From positions 1,302,001 through 1,366,000 of the forward strand of contig NZ_CP011663.1 in NCBI RefSeq assembly GCF_001020205.1: a stretch of 64,000 nt of DNA. Direction: 5' to 3'. The DNA comes from Clostridium sporogenes (GTDB taxonomy: Bacteria > Bacillota > Clostridia > Clostridiales > Clostridiaceae). The notes beneath the pieces are model-generated. The model was given only the letters and a program-made list of their open reading frames with translations. It was not told where the DNA came from and ran no database searches. This document shows, piece by piece, positions 44,267 through 54,024 of this stretch (its first letter is position 1; each line of letters begins with the position of its first letter). The position numbers were made by a program, and so were the translations under genes.

Positions 44267-45781
44267 ATGTGGAGACAACCTAATATAAGCTATATAGTTA
44301 AGCCAGGAGACAGTTTATTTACCATTGCTAGGTCCTATGGTATAACTGTTGAACAATTAAAAGAATATAATAGACTTGTTTCTAATGACTTATATGTAGG
44401 ACAACAAATTTTTATACCAATATCTATTTATAGAGTACAAAGAGGGGATAGTTTATATTCTATTGCTAAAAAATTTAATACTACTGTAGAAAGTTTAATG
44501 GTATTGAATAATTTAGATAGTATAAATCTAAGTATTGGACAAATACTTTATATACCCATTTATACTGAAGCTATAATGAAAGTAGAGGATGGAAATATAA
44601 GAAGCAGACCTGATATAAATTCACAAGTATTATACAAGATGGATAAAGGTACTAAGCTTCCAATTATAAATGTGTATGATGATTTTTATGCAATAAAATT
44701 ATTTAATGGAAATGAAGGTTTTGTATCAAAAACTATAGTAGATTTTAAAACTTATGGTAATATGAAGCCTGTAGTAGCTGTAGATGGATTTTATACATTA
44801 GAAGAAGGAGAAACATTACCAAGCTCTTACGAGTCTTTTGTTACTAATAGAAACTTAATATCTGAAATATGTTTATTTATGTTTAGAATAGATCCTAATG
44901 ATGCTACACTTATAGAAAAATTTGGTGATTTCACAGATGATTATGTAAGAGAGCTCGTTAATATTGCTCATAGAAATAATATTAGAATATTAGCTGTAGT
45001 TCATAACCTACTGTATAGACCTGGTGGTACTACAAAGGCTAAAGATTTAGTTAAAGAATTAGTATCTACTAGAGAAAATAGACAAATTTTTATAAATAAT
45101 TTGATAAATTTAATAGAAAAGTATAATTTTGATGGTGTAAATATAGATATAGAAGATGTTTATATAGAAGATAAAGATAGATTATCTTCTTTATATTTAG
45201 AAATGGGAAGAGAGTTGAGAAGAAAAGGATATTATTTGTCAGCTTCTATACCAGCAAGAGTCAGCGATGAGCCTTTTAATCCTTTTTCAGATCCTTTTGA
45301 TTACAGAATTATAGGAAGTGCTGTAGATGAATTTATTGTTATGTTATATAACGAACATGGATGGCCAGGTAGTGGACCGGGACCAGTAGTTTCAATAGGA
45401 TGGATGAATAGAGTATTAAATTATACTATAACTAGAGTTCCGAGAAATAAAGTAGTAGCTGCAGTTTCGGTGTTTGGATTTGATTTTAATTTAACTACGG
45501 GAAGAAATACTTATGTTACTTATTCAGGAGCTGTAGAAATAGCTAATAGATATGGAAAAGATATAATATTTGATGAAGAAACAAAAACTCCTATGTTTAG
45601 TTATATAGATGAAATTGGTAATAATCATGAAGTTTGGTTTGAAAATGCTGAAAGTATATACGCAAAGGCAGAATTAGCTTTCAATAAAGGTATAAAAGGG
45701 ATAGCTTTATGGAGATTAGGAATGGAAGATGAGAAAATATGGGATTCTATGAAAAAAGATATAGTAGTTAAAATGGCTTAA
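44267..45781 (+). CDS. LysM-LysM-SH3-GH18 spore cortex-hydrolase-like protein (SleL/YaaH type)
   Basis: A 504-aa protein: LysM 1 (~residues 8-51, ISYIVKPGDSLFTIARSYG), LysM 2 (~55-98, YRVQRGDSLYSIAKKFN), an SH3-like segment (~105-160, GNIRSRPDINSQVL) and a GH18 barrel (~163-500) with the catalytic FDGVNIDIEDV (DxxDxDxE-type) and MLYNEHGWPGSGPGP. No signal peptide, as in SleL/YaaH enzymes packaged from the mother cell. Such enzymes act as N-acetylglucosaminidases on cortex peptidoglycan during germination. Adjacent to CsxC-type genes, it fits a spore-surface locus. Confidence 0.9.
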   Translation: MWRQPNISYIVKPGDSLFTIARSYGITVEQLKEYNRLVSNDLYVGQQIFIPISIYRVQRGDSLYSIAKKFNTTVESLMVLNNLDSINLSIGQILYIPIYTEAIMKVEDGNIRSRPDINSQVLYKMDKGTKLPIINVYDDFYAIKLFNGNEGFVSKTIVDFKTYGNMKPVVAVDGFYTLEEGETLPSSYESFVTNRNLISEICLFMFRIDPNDATLIEKFGDFTDDYVRELVNIAHRNNIRILAVVHNLLYRPGGTTKAKDLVKELVSTRENRQIFINNLINLIEKYNFDGVNIDIEDVYIEDKDRLSSLYLEMGRELRRKGYYLSASIPARVSDEPFNPFSDPFDYRIIGSAVDEFIVMLYNEHGWPGSGPGPVVSIGWMNRVLNYTITRVPRNKVVAAVSVFGFDFNLTTGRNTYVTYSGAVEIANRYGKDIIFDEETKTPMFSYIDEIGNNHEVWFENAESIYAKAELAFNKGIKGIALWRLGMEDEKIWDSMKKDIVVKMA

Positions 45782-45794
45782 TGGTATAATTTAA

Positions 45795-45827
45795 CTAGTA
45801 ACCCAGTACATGGTGCTGGGTTCCTAG
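45795..45827 (+). terminator. Hairpin after the LysM-GH18 gene
   Basis: CTAGTAACCCAG (45795-45806) pairs with CTGGGTTCCTAG (45816-45827) with one mismatch and a 9-nt loop. There is no U-tract, so termination is uncertain. Confidence 0.6.
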
Positions 45828-45951
45828 CAATTTTATATAATTAAAGTAAAAAAAATAATTATTTAGCAAAATTCCTTAATTATAAATACTTATTTGAAAT
45901 TATAGGGAATATATTAATAATATAATATAACTGAACATAAGAGGTGAAACT

Positions 45952-47211
45952 ATGGAAGAGAAAAATTTAATAAAACAAATAGAGTTATCTGTTATAGAAA
46001 AAATGGGTATAGCTTATTGTTATTGCAAAATAAGTTTGGACTCATATGGTCAGTTAGAGGATTTTATTTTTATGGAATCTAATGATTATTTTAAAGATTT
46101 AACGGGTTTTACAAAAGGATATATAAAAAATAAAAAAGCTAAAGATATAAGGTCTTTTGAAAGTCATAGAATAAATATAATGAAAACTTTAGAAAAACTT
46201 TTATTATATAAAGAAGAAAAAATGGAATTTGAAGATTATTTTGATATTACTAAAAAGTGGGTTAAAGTATTATTGTATACAGAAAAAAAACAGGTTTTTT
46301 TTATTACACTTTATGATATAACCAAATATAAAGTAAAAGAAATAGAATTGAAAAATACAATTAAAAAATACAGATATCTTATAGAGTTATCTGCGGACGC
46401 AATAATAATTAGAAATTTAAATGGAGATATAATATACTGCAACAAATCTGCTCTTAATTTGTTTGGATATTCTATAGAAGAAATGAAAAAGCTGAATATG
46501 ATAGATTTAATACCTAAATCATCTATGAAAGATATAGGGTTTAATATGTCCATAGGAGATAAACCTGTTGAGAGAGTACATAAAAGAAAAGATGGAACAC
46601 ATTTTTATGGAGAGGAAACAACGAAATTAATAAATGTAGAAGGAGAATTGGGAATTGCAACCTATATAAGAGATATAACAGAACGAAAAATATACAATGA
46701 TAAAACGAAACAAATGGCTTATTTTGATTCTCTTACAGAGTTGCCTAATAGAAATTCTTTTTTGAAACAATTAGAGCATGAAATAAAATTAAGCAGAAAA
46801 AAACAAACTATATTAGCTATAATGTTTCTAGATCTTGATAAATTTAAAGAAGTAAATGATAATTTTGGCCATTGTACTGGGGATAAACTTTTATGGCAAG
46901 TAGCTAAAAGAGTAAAAAATACTATTAGTTCTAAAGATTTAATAGCTAGATTTGGGGGAGACGAATTTACTATATTAATAAGAGATATAGCTTACGAAAA
47001 ACAAGTTGAAGATTTAGCTAGAGACATAATAGAAGTTTTTAGAGAACCTATATATATAGAAGGAATATATGTAAATATAAAGACCAGTATAGGTATAAGT
47101 TTTTTCCCAAAAGATGGTGTTGTATCACAGGAACTAATAAAGAAAGCAGATAAGGCTATGTATGATGCTAAAAAAAGAGGGAGTAATAAATTCCAAATAT
47201 ATAAAGATTAA
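45952..47211 (+). CDS. PAS-PAS-GGDEF diguanylate cyclase
   Basis: A 419-aa cytoplasmic protein: PAS-like domain 1 (~1-125), PAS 2 with a PAC tail (~135-250, ADAIIIRNLNGDIIYCNKSALN, YIRDITERK), then a GGDEF domain (FDSLTELPNRNSF, FLDLDKFKEVND, FGGDEF with GGDEF at ~335-339). It should make cyclic di-GMP from GTP. The inhibitory I-site position reads SSKD rather than RxxD, so product feedback is probably absent. AGAGGTG precedes the start. Monocistronic. Confidence 0.93.
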   Translation: MEEKNLIKQIELSVIEKMGIAYCYCKISLDSYGQLEDFIFMESNDYFKDLTGFTKGYIKNKKAKDIRSFESHRINIMKTLEKLLLYKEEKMEFEDYFDITKKWVKVLLYTEKKQVFFITLYDITKYKVKEIELKNTIKKYRYLIELSADAIIIRNLNGDIIYCNKSALNLFGYSIEEMKKLNMIDLIPKSSMKDIGFNMSIGDKPVERVHKRKDGTHFYGEETTKLINVEGELGIATYIRDITERKIYNDKTKQMAYFDSLTELPNRNSFLKQLEHEIKLSRKKQTILAIMFLDLDKFKEVNDNFGHCTGDKLLWQVAKRVKNTISSKDLIARFGGDEFTILIRDIAYEKQVEDLARDIIEVFREPIYIEGIYVNIKTSIGISFFPKDGVVSQELIKKADKAMYDAKKRGSNKFQIYKD

Positions 47212-47250
47212 AAAAGATTGTGCAGATTTTAAATATAATAATTTAATTAA

Positions 47251-47310
47251 AAATTAGGGATGTATTTTTATAGATAATAAGTATGTTATCTATATAAATA
47301 TATCCTATTT
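47251..47310 (+). terminator. Imperfect long hairpin after the diguanylate cyclase
   Basis: A ~25-bp imperfect stem (about 47251-47277 with 47286-47310) with core TATAGATAA / TTATCTATA. The remaining 290 bp to sdaAB are AT-rich with no clear feature except the AAGGAGG ribosome site. Confidence 0.55.
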
Positions 47311-47599
47311 AATTTTAAAGTAGTATTTTATAAATTTAAAAGATTTATAGAAAATTTTAAAAAAATATTGAAAAAATCATTAAATAAAGTATACTAGATA
47401 TAGAGGATTTCAAAAAAGTGAAAAACAAATCAAAAATATGAAAAAATATTTATTAAGACTAATACCAAAGATTAAATATCATACAGATTTATTTTATAGA
47501 ATGAATATTTTGATTTAATTGAAGTAAGTACATATAGTTAATTATACATAATTTTATTTAAAATATAAAGGTTTACATAGGTTTTAAGGAGGAAAATTA

Positions 47600-48274
47600 A
47601 TGAAGGATTATAGTGTGTTTGATGTAATAGGGCCAATTATGATAGGACCTTCTAGTTCACATACTGCAGGGGCAGCTAGACTTGCTAAAGTAGCTTGTTC
47701 TATAGCAGGAGATAATAATATAGAAGAGGTTAAGTTTTATTTGCATGGATCTTTTGCTAAGACTTATAAAGGACATGGTACAGATAAGGCTTTAATAGCA
47801 GGTATGTTAAATATGGATCCTTGGGATGAAAATCTTAGAAAATCTTTTCAAGTAGCAAAAGAAAAAGGTTTAAAATATGAATTTATAGAAACAGATTTAG
47901 GAGATGCTCATCCCAATACTGTTAAATTCGTTATTAAGAAAACAAATGGCACTATATCAGAAATTATAGGTTCTTCTATAGGTGGTGGAAATATAGTTAT
48001 AACATCTATAGATGGTCAATCCATGGAGTTTACTGGTAGTAATCCTACTATTGTAACACATCATAAAGATGTACCAGGAATAATATCAAGAATTAGCACG
48101 ATGATGTATTCAGAAGGTATAAATATTGGAGCTATGAAGGTTTTTAGAGAAGGTAAAGGTACAACTGCCACTATGACTTTCGAAACAGATGGAGAAATAC
48201 CAAAGAAAATAATAGATGAAATAAAAGCTATTAAGGATATAGAGAATGTAAAAATTATAAATCCAATAAAATAG
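47600..48274 (+). CDS. sdaAB: L-serine dehydratase, iron-sulfur-dependent, beta subunit
   Basis: A 224-aa subunit of the two-chain enzyme that deaminates L-serine to pyruvate and ammonia. It has the N-terminal VFDVIGPIMIGPSSSHTAGA motif, GHGTDKALIAGMLN, and a C-terminal ACT domain (HKDVPGIISRISTMM, GINIGAMKVFREGKG). AAGGAGG precedes the ATG. The alpha subunit gene follows 12 bp later. Confidence 0.96.
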   Translation: MKDYSVFDVIGPIMIGPSSSHTAGAARLAKVACSIAGDNNIEEVKFYLHGSFAKTYKGHGTDKALIAGMLNMDPWDENLRKSFQVAKEKGLKYEFIETDLGDAHPNTVKFVIKKTNGTISEIIGSSIGGGNIVITSIDGQSMEFTGSNPTIVTHHKDVPGIISRISTMMYSEGINIGAMKVFREGKGTTATMTFETDGEIPKKIIDEIKAIKDIENVKIINPIK

Positions 48275-48286
48275 GAGGAAAAATTA

Positions 48287-49177
48287 ATGTTCGTAAACAC
48301 AGGAAAAGAACTTATAAAAGTATGTAATGAAGAAAATTTAAAAATATGGGAATATACTTTAAAGATAGAAGCAGAAAGTAAGAATGTAAGTGAAAAAGAA
48401 GTATTTGAAACTATGAGAAAAGCTCTTAAGGTTATGCAACATTCATCAAAAATAGGAAGAGAAAAAGAAGTTAAATCTGTAAGTGGATTAATAGGTGGAG
48501 ATGCTTTAAAGTTAGAAGAATATTCTAAGTGCCATAATACACTAACAGGAACTTTTATGGTAAGAGCTATGGCTATGGCTATTTCAACCTCTGAGGTTAA
48601 TGCGGCTATGGGAAGGATTGTAGCATCACCAACAGCAGGTTCAGCAGGAATATTGCCAGCAGTAGTAATAGCGGCAGGAGAAAAATTAAACAAAAGTGAA
48701 GATGATTTAGTTAAGGCTCTATTTACAGCCTCTGGGTTAGGAATACTTATTTCTAAAAATGCTACAACAGCAGGAGCAGAAGGTGGATGCCAAGCAGAAT
48801 GTGGTTCAGCTGCGGCTATGGCATCTGCAGCGGTAGTAGAAATGATGGGAGGAAGCGTAGAACAAGCTTTAGATGCAGGAGCTATAGTTATAAAAAACAT
48901 ACTAGGGCTTGTTTGTGATCCAGTAGCAGGACTTGTAGAAATACCTTGTGCGAAAAGAAATATTGCAGGAACAGTAAGTGCTTTAACCACAGCGGATATA
49001 GTAATGGCAGGAGTTACAAGTCATATTCCTTTTGATGATTCAGTGGAGGCAATGTATAAAGTTGGAAAACAGCTTCCATCTTGTCTTAGAGAAACAGCTT
49101 TAGGTGGCGTGGCCGTTACTGAGGCAGGATTAAAGCTTAAGGAAAAAGTATTCGGATGTACAGGTTGTAAAAAATAG
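48287..49177 (+). CDS. sdaAA: L-serine dehydratase, iron-sulfur-dependent, alpha subunit
   Basis: A 296-aa catalytic subunit binding an oxygen-labile 4Fe-4S cluster. Conserved parts: SKIGREKEVKSVSGLIGGDA, SPTAGSAGILPAV, GGCQAECGSAAAM, LVCDPVAGLVEIPCAKRN and the C-terminal FGCTGCKK. The cysteines in the last three regions are the likely cluster ligands. Together with the beta subunit it gives pyruvate that feeds PFOR. AATAGGAGG precedes the start. Confidence 0.96.
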   Translation: MFVNTGKELIKVCNEENLKIWEYTLKIEAESKNVSEKEVFETMRKALKVMQHSSKIGREKEVKSVSGLIGGDALKLEEYSKCHNTLTGTFMVRAMAMAISTSEVNAAMGRIVASPTAGSAGILPAVVIAAGEKLNKSEDDLVKALFTASGLGILISKNATTAGAEGGCQAECGSAAAMASAAVVEMMGGSVEQALDAGAIVIKNILGLVCDPVAGLVEIPCAKRNIAGTVSALTTADIVMAGVTSHIPFDDSVEAMYKVGKQLPSCLRETALGGVAVTEAGLKLKEKVFGCTGCKK

Positions 49178-49270
49178 ATATAAGTAGCATTATATAAAAA
49201 TTGTTAATGAACTAATAAACAGCGTTGCTACAAAAATTTAGTTTACAAACTATAAATTTTATTTTAAATG

Positions 49271-49322
49271 AAAAAGCTATGAAATATAGGATTAACATCT
49301 TAATTTCGTAGCTTTTATTTTA
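49271..49322. terminator. Terminator between sdaAA and the chemotaxis gene
   Basis: AAAAAGCTATGAAAT pairs with ATTTCGTAGCTTTT with one G-T mismatch, followed by ATTTTAT. It lies at a convergent junction and may serve both directions. Confidence 0.85.
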
Positions 49323-49416
49323 TATTTAATTGATTGAATACAAATAGATAATTTTTAATGTATGGGCTACACAAAAACTTTTTATAGGATCTATGATTTG
49401 AAATAATATATAAAAT

Positions 49417-50253
49417 TTAATAATTTTTAGAAATATTTTCTAAGACTTTAGCTGTGGAAGTTAAATTTTCAATGGCAGCATTTATTTCTTCAACTTCAGA
49501 TGCTTGTTCCCGAAAAGACACATTTATTTGATTTATGTTTTTAGTAATATTGGATACGGAAAGTTGAATATTTTTAATTATATCTTCAATCTTATTTATA
49601 GATTCTGCACTGGATTTAGATAACTTTCTTATTTCTGTAGCAACTACGTTAAAGCCTTTTCCAGATTCTCCAGCTCTAGCAGCTTCAATGGCTGCATTTA
49701 GACCTAAAAGGTTTGTTTTATTAGCTATATTTTTTACAAATTCTAATATTTCATCTGTATTTTTAGCTTCATTATTTGTTTTTTCTACATTTTCTAGTAT
49801 ATCTGAATTTGTTAGAGCTACATTTTGAATTGTCTTTAAAACTTCATTACTAGATTTAGTGATTTGAGATAAAGCATTTGAAAGATTTTGAGAAAGTGTA
49901 GAAATTTCAATGTTTTTATCTAGATTTTTTACTATAGCTATACAACCAACTATATTCCCATTTTCATCTTTAAAAGGGACAGATATATTTTTAACTTCTC
50001 TTCCAAAAACATCTTTACTTATATTTTTTTTTATAATTTTTCCTGTTTTTATTGCTTCAAAATCTCCACCCTGGTTACTTATGAAGTCTCCTGCCTTAAC
50101 GCTTAACCCAAATTTTTCAGTTCCATCTATTTTTATATATTTTTCTTTATCACATACGGATACTAATATATCTTCAGAAAAAAAGTGATGTAAATAAGGC
50201 ACAATATTTTTAAAATAATCAAATATTTGATTATCAAATGAGTTACTTATCAT
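49417..50253 (-). CDS. Soluble methyl-accepting chemotaxis-type receptor with PAS-like sensor
   Basis: A 278-aa protein without membrane helices. The N-terminal ~115 residues form a PAS-like sensor domain (VKNISVPFKDENGNIVGCIAI). The rest is a short MCP signalling hairpin with the highly conserved tip ANKTNLLGLNAAIEAARAGE and GKGFNVVATEIRKLSKSS. It should bind CheA/CheW and report a cytoplasmic cue. GGAGGATAAGT precedes the start. Confidence 0.92.
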   Translation of the reverse strand: MISNSFDNQIFDYFKNIVPYLHHFFSEDILVSVCDKEKYIKIDGTEKFGLSVKAGDFISNQGGDFEAIKTGKIIKKNISKDVFGREVKNISVPFKDENGNIVGCIAIVKNLDKNIEISTLSQNLSNALSQITKSSNEVLKTIQNVALTNSDILENVEKTNNEAKNTDEILEFVKNIANKTNLLGLNAAIEAARAGESGKGFNVVATEIRKLSKSSAESINKIEDIIKNIQLSVSNITKNINQINVSFREQASEVEEINAAIENLTSTAKVLENISKNY

Positions 50254-50481
50254 TACTTATCCTCCAATCTAAACTATATTACATTATAAAATTCAACAAA
50301 AGATTATTTTATCCTTTTATTTATATAAATAATAGTTTAAATGGAAAATTTTTAAATAAATCATTTTGATTGTTAACAGTCAAGTTTATAATAATTTAGA
50401 TATAATTTTAATTTATTTCCTATAATTTTTTTTATAGGAAGGGACAAAATAATAATATAATGATTAAAAGGAGGAGAAAAA

Positions 50482-50691
50482 ATGAGCAAATATGAATTTG
50501 ATATAAATGATATAAAAAATATACAAGTAGGTGATTTACCTTCTGCAAAGATTGGAATAATTGATAGTTTATCAGGAAAGGATAAACATAAAAATGCTAT
50601 AGAACAGGATAAAATGGATTCTTATATTGCTGGTCATGAATTAGGAACAGAAATAGAAAATCTTTTAAAGGGTGATCAAAGAGATTATTAA
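50482..50691 (+). CDS. Conserved small hypothetical protein, 69 aa
   Basis: An acidic, soluble 69-residue protein (MSKYEFDINDIKNIQVGDLP, GIIDSLSGKDKHKNAIEQDK, GHELGTEIENLL). A strong AAAAGGAGGAG site and a good terminator on its far side mark it as a real gene. No family recognised. Confidence 0.75.
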   Translation: MSKYEFDINDIKNIQVGDLPSAKIGIIDSLSGKDKHKNAIEQDKMDSYIAGHELGTEIENLLKGDQRDY

Positions 50692-50757
50692 ATATATTTA
50701 AAATAAAGTTTTAATAGAATATTTTTTATGATTTTTTAGAACCCCCTAATAATTAAA

Positions 50758-50806
50758 TAAAAGCTATGAATTAAAAAATAATCTTTTAAATTCATAGCTT
50801 TTAATC
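50758..50806. terminator. Bidirectional terminator between two small genes
   Basis: AAAAGCTATGAATT (50760-50773) pairs perfectly with its inverse at 50790-50803, with T/A flanks on both sides. Confidence 0.88.
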
Positions 50807-50844
50807 TTAAAACTAAATTTTTATTTTATTAAATTGTAATATAT

Positions 50845-50988
50845 TTATTTTACACCTCTTACACTATCTAATATCATTTGTTGTCTTTTTTCGTAGTCTT
50901 TGTCTAAATCCCAATCAGGTTTTTTTTCATACATTCTATCATTATTTGTTTTATTATTAATTTTTCTTGATTTTTCATCAGATTTCAT
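50845..50988 (-). CDS. Small charged hypothetical protein, 47 aa
   Basis: The ATG at 50988 lies eight bases after AGGAGG (50996-51001 on the opposite strand). The product is a highly charged 47-mer (KSDEKSRKINNKTNNDRMYE, then KKPDWDLDKDYEKRQQMILD). A longer in-frame start at 51051 adds a hydrophobic stretch that contains the ribosome site and is rejected. Family unknown. Confidence 0.7.
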   Translation of the reverse strand: MKSDEKSRKINNKTNNDRMYEKKPDWDLDKDYEKRQQMILDSVRGVK

Positions 50989-51257
50989 TAAAAATACCTC
51001 CTTAAAAAGAAAAAGGATCATTATTTTATTTTTAGATATAAAACTGTACATTTATAATTTAACCAGCATATATATAATGTATACTGTAAGCTTTTTTACT
51101 AGAATATAATAAAATGCATTTAGTTAATATTTTTGTTATTAACTTTAATTTAATTTATTTTTTAAATTTTTATGTTAATATAAAGGTTGGACATTAAAAA
51201 GGATAATATTGAAATATAAAATATATAATAAAAAACAAAAGACAGGGGGATGGAATA

Positions 51258-51842
51258 ATGAATAATCTAAACATATGTATAGATATAGATGGTACGATTA
51301 CAGAACCTTATTATTGGTTAGATATAAGTAATAAATATTTCAACAAAAATGTAAAACCAGAAGACATAACTGTTTATAATATTGAAGATGTTTTAGGAAT
51401 AACAGAAGAAGAATATATGAAATTTTATGAAAAATATAAGGTAAGAATTCATACAGAAGAAAAATTAAGAAAAGGGGCTAAGGAAGTATTAAATGAATTA
51501 AATAAATATCATAATATATATTTTGTAACAGCAAGAGAAAAATCCTTAGAGGTTCTAACAAAATCTTATTTAATAAATCATTCCATAAAATTTAGAGATT
51601 TATATGTTTTAGGAAGTCATTATAAGGTAGATAAAGCTAAAGAATTAAATTGTGATATATTTATAGAGGATAATCCTACCAATGCATTAGAACTTTCAGA
51701 AGCTGGGTTTAAAGTTATTTTATTAGATACAAACTATAATAAGCATATTAAAGAAAATGAAAACATCATAAGAATAGAAAATTGGCATGAAGCATATGAC
51801 ATAGTTAAAAAAATTTCTTCTGCACAAGAAAAGGCTATATAA
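51258..51842 (+). CDS. HAD-family 5'-nucleotidase-like hydrolase
   Basis: A 194-aa haloacid-dehalogenase-fold protein of the 5'(3')-deoxyribonucleotidase type: motif I CIDIDGTI (nucleophile D and general acid D), motif II in YFVTARE, a Lys in YKVDKAKEL, and motif III IFIEDNPTNAL. It should dephosphorylate a nucleotide or small phosphate ester. AGGGGGATGG precedes the start. Its stop codon is inside a perfect hairpin. Confidence 0.9.
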   Translation: MNNLNICIDIDGTITEPYYWLDISNKYFNKNVKPEDITVYNIEDVLGITEEEYMKFYEKYKVRIHTEEKLRKGAKEVLNELNKYHNIYFVTAREKSLEVLTKSYLINHSIKFRDLYVLGSHYKVDKAKELNCDIFIEDNPTNALELSEAGFKVILLDTNYNKHIKENENIIRIENWHEAYDIVKKISSAQEKAI

Positions 51843-51871
51843 GGAAAGTGCGCAGCACTTTCCTTATATAG
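51835..51871. terminator. Bidirectional terminator overlapping two stop codons
   Basis: A perfect 17-bp inverted repeat (51835-51851 with 51855-51871) with a GCA loop. T-rich sequence exits on both strands (TTTCTTTT plus, TTTTCTT minus). It covers the stops of the convergent HAD and dipeptidase genes. Confidence 0.95.
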
Positions 51872-52832
51872 TTTCTTTTATAACTCTAAGAGCATTTTTG
51901 TATAGTATTTTTTCTATTTCACTTTCATGAAAGCTTTCCTTTTCTAGTGCATTTATTAGTTTTTCTATTTCATCGCTAGACTTTATTTCACTAGGAGTTT
52001 CGATGCCATCAAAATCTGAGCCTATGCATATTGAATCAATTCCACCCACATTTTTTATATGTTTTATATGGGCTATCATTTCTGATAGTTTTCCTTCTTC
52101 ACTTTGACCTAAAAAAGTTTTTTCAAAATTTATTCCCATGACACCACCCTTATTAGATAAAATTTTTATCATCTCATCTGTTAAGTTTCTAGGGTGATCT
52201 GTTATAGCTCTAGCATTTGAATGAGAGGCTACAAAAGGTGATTTTGAGTGTTTTACTACATCATAAAATCCACCATCAGATAGATGAGACACATCTATTA
52301 TCATTTTTAATTTGTTCATTTCTTCCATTACTTCTAATCCAAAGGGAGTTAAGCCCTTATTCATAAATTCTTTTTTGCAGTTTGGAAATCCTATTTCATT
52401 AGGAAAGTTCCAGGTTAGAGTTATAAGTCTAACACCTAATCTATAAAAATTTCTAAGATTATATAGATTGCCCTCTAAAGCAGCTCCTTCTTCTATAGTT
52501 AAAAAAGCAGATATTTTATTATTTGATAGGTTTTTATTTATATCTTTATAGTTTTTAGCAAGTGCAATATATTTTGAGTACTTTTCCAATTCATTATGAA
52601 AGAAATCTAACATATTGAGTGCAGTTTTTAAAGGAGAGTTAGTTTCAGTTACATCTATAAATAAAGCAAAAAATTGAGCTAGAGAATTGGAAGCTTTCAG
52701 TTTTTCTATATCTACACTTAATGAGTTTTTATATAAAGTTTCACTTTCATTTATTGCAATGTTTTTATTAGAGCAGGGTTTTTTATTTATAAGAGCGTAT
52801 ATAGTGTCACAATGCATATCTATAAAATTCAT
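51864..52832 (-). CDS. Membrane dipeptidase (peptidase M19, renal dipeptidase family)
   Basis: A 322-aa zinc dipeptidase: N-terminal zinc ligands MHCDTIYAL, the bridging Glu in FLTIEEGAALEG, HLSDGGFYDVV, VASHSNARAITDHPRNLTDE, and the C-terminal IGSDFDGIETP. No signal peptide, so it is cytoplasmic as in other firmicutes. It cleaves dipeptides, including some with D-residues. Monocistronic. The 52833-53150 gap upstream is AT-rich with no gene seen. Confidence 0.95.
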   Translation of the reverse strand: MNFIDMHCDTIYALINKKPCSNKNIAINESETLYKNSLSVDIEKLKASNSLAQFFALFIDVTETNSPLKTALNMLDFFHNELEKYSKYIALAKNYKDINKNLSNNKISAFLTIEEGAALEGNLYNLRNFYRLGVRLITLTWNFPNEIGFPNCKKEFMNKGLTPFGLEVMEEMNKLKMIIDVSHLSDGGFYDVVKHSKSPFVASHSNARAITDHPRNLTDEMIKILSNKGGVMGINFEKTFLGQSEEGKLSEMIAHIKHIKNVGGIDSICIGSDFDGIETPSEIKSSDEIEKLINALEKESFHESEIEKILYKNALRVIKETI

Positions 52833-53152
52833 TTTATACCTCCAGTTTATATAGAAATTATTATATTGTAAAATAATCAGTACGTATGAGCATATTTAAG
52901 ATTGCCTTATAGCTACATAAATATGTATGATTAAGTAATTTCTAGTTTTAGGTGTAGCTTACTTCAAATAATAGAATATCTACCTTTAAGCATCATTAAT
53001 AGTATCATTAATTTACTTGTTTATATTATAATGTATCTATTAAAGTATATGTAATATTTATTTATGTTGTTATATATTAGTTGCATGAGTAAAAAGTAAA
53101 AGCTTAAAATATTAATTAAAACTATGTATTGTATTAATTATTAAATATAACA

Positions 53153-53179
53153 TAAAAAGCGTGGAGAAGTTCCACGCTT
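53153..53179 (-). terminator. Terminator of the ABC/CARDB/YIP1 operon
   Basis: AAGCGTGGA (53157-53165) pairs with TCCACGCTT (53171-53179). On the minus strand it exits into TTTTTATG. Confidence 0.85.
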
Positions 53180-53228
53180 CAAGCTGTTTATAAAAATATT
53201 TTGATAATAGCTTTTATAATAGTATTTA

Positions 53229-53918
53229 TTACTTTATTCCAACTAAAAAAGGTAAAACAGTAAATCCAATACTTAAAATTGCTAATATTATAGTTAATAT
53301 AATAGCTTTTTTCTTAGATGTTTTCCCCATAGCATAAATACCAATACCTAAAAGTACATAGTACCATATATTAAAAATATCAATATTAGTCATTAAAGTA
53401 TTTTTTACAGAAGGATTTAAGATAGCATTAATACCTACAGCTTTTTTACTTATAAGCATATATATAGCTTTAAACATACTACCTATACAAGTGGATAAAC
53501 CAGCTACTAAATATAATGTTACGGTTTGTTGATAGCTTAGAGCAACTTTTGAAATTTTAAAAATTATAAATATTAAAAAAGAGATCAAAAATATACCTAT
53601 TAATCCAAATAATAAGGCGGAACCTGTTTTTAGAGCAGGATTATTAATAGTATCCATAGTTTTTTTTGTCATTTCTAATGTCTGTGGATCTAATCCTTGA
53701 AATTGTTTTTCCATATACTTTTTCATAATTTCCTTTGATACATTAGAAAATATTAATGTATAAATTACTGTACAAAGAGCTGTTATCAAAAGTAATATTC
53801 CAAATTTAGGATTTTCTCTATAATGTTCAAATAGTTTGGAAGGGGATGTAAAGAAAAATTTAAATTTTTCTTTTAAAGTTAAGTTTAAATTAGTATTTAC
53901 ATTTTCTTGTTGTTCCAT
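53229..53918 (-). CDS. YIP1-family membrane protein
   Basis: A 229-aa protein with a ~40-residue cytoplasmic N terminus (FFTSPSKLFEHYRENP, the typical YIP1 entry) and five predicted helices. Function of bacterial YIP1 proteins is poorly known. It is the last gene in the operon with ATPase, CARDB and MacB-type permease, suggesting a helper role in that exporter. Confidence 0.85.
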   Translation of the reverse strand: MEQQENVNTNLNLTLKEKFKFFFTSPSKLFEHYRENPKFGILLLITALCTVIYTLIFSNVSKEIMKKYMEKQFQGLDPQTLEMTKKTMDTINNPALKTGSALLFGLIGIFLISFLIFIIFKISKVALSYQQTVTLYLVAGLSTCIGSMFKAIYMLISKKAVGINAILNPSVKNTLMTNIDIFNIWYYVLLGIGIYAMGKTSKKKAIILTIILAILSIGFTVLPFLVGIK

Positions 53919-54024
53919 AAATGAAACCTCCTATACAATATAATAAATTTGTTTAAATATATAAAGAAAAATAATTGTATTATTAAATCTTTATGGGGAT
54001 TTTAATTATTCTTATAAAAATAAG

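Noticed and set aside
48061..48990. 309-codon open frame on the minus strand
   Set aside because: It lies wholly antisense to sdaAB/sdaAA, has no ribosome site, and its composition mirrors the real genes.
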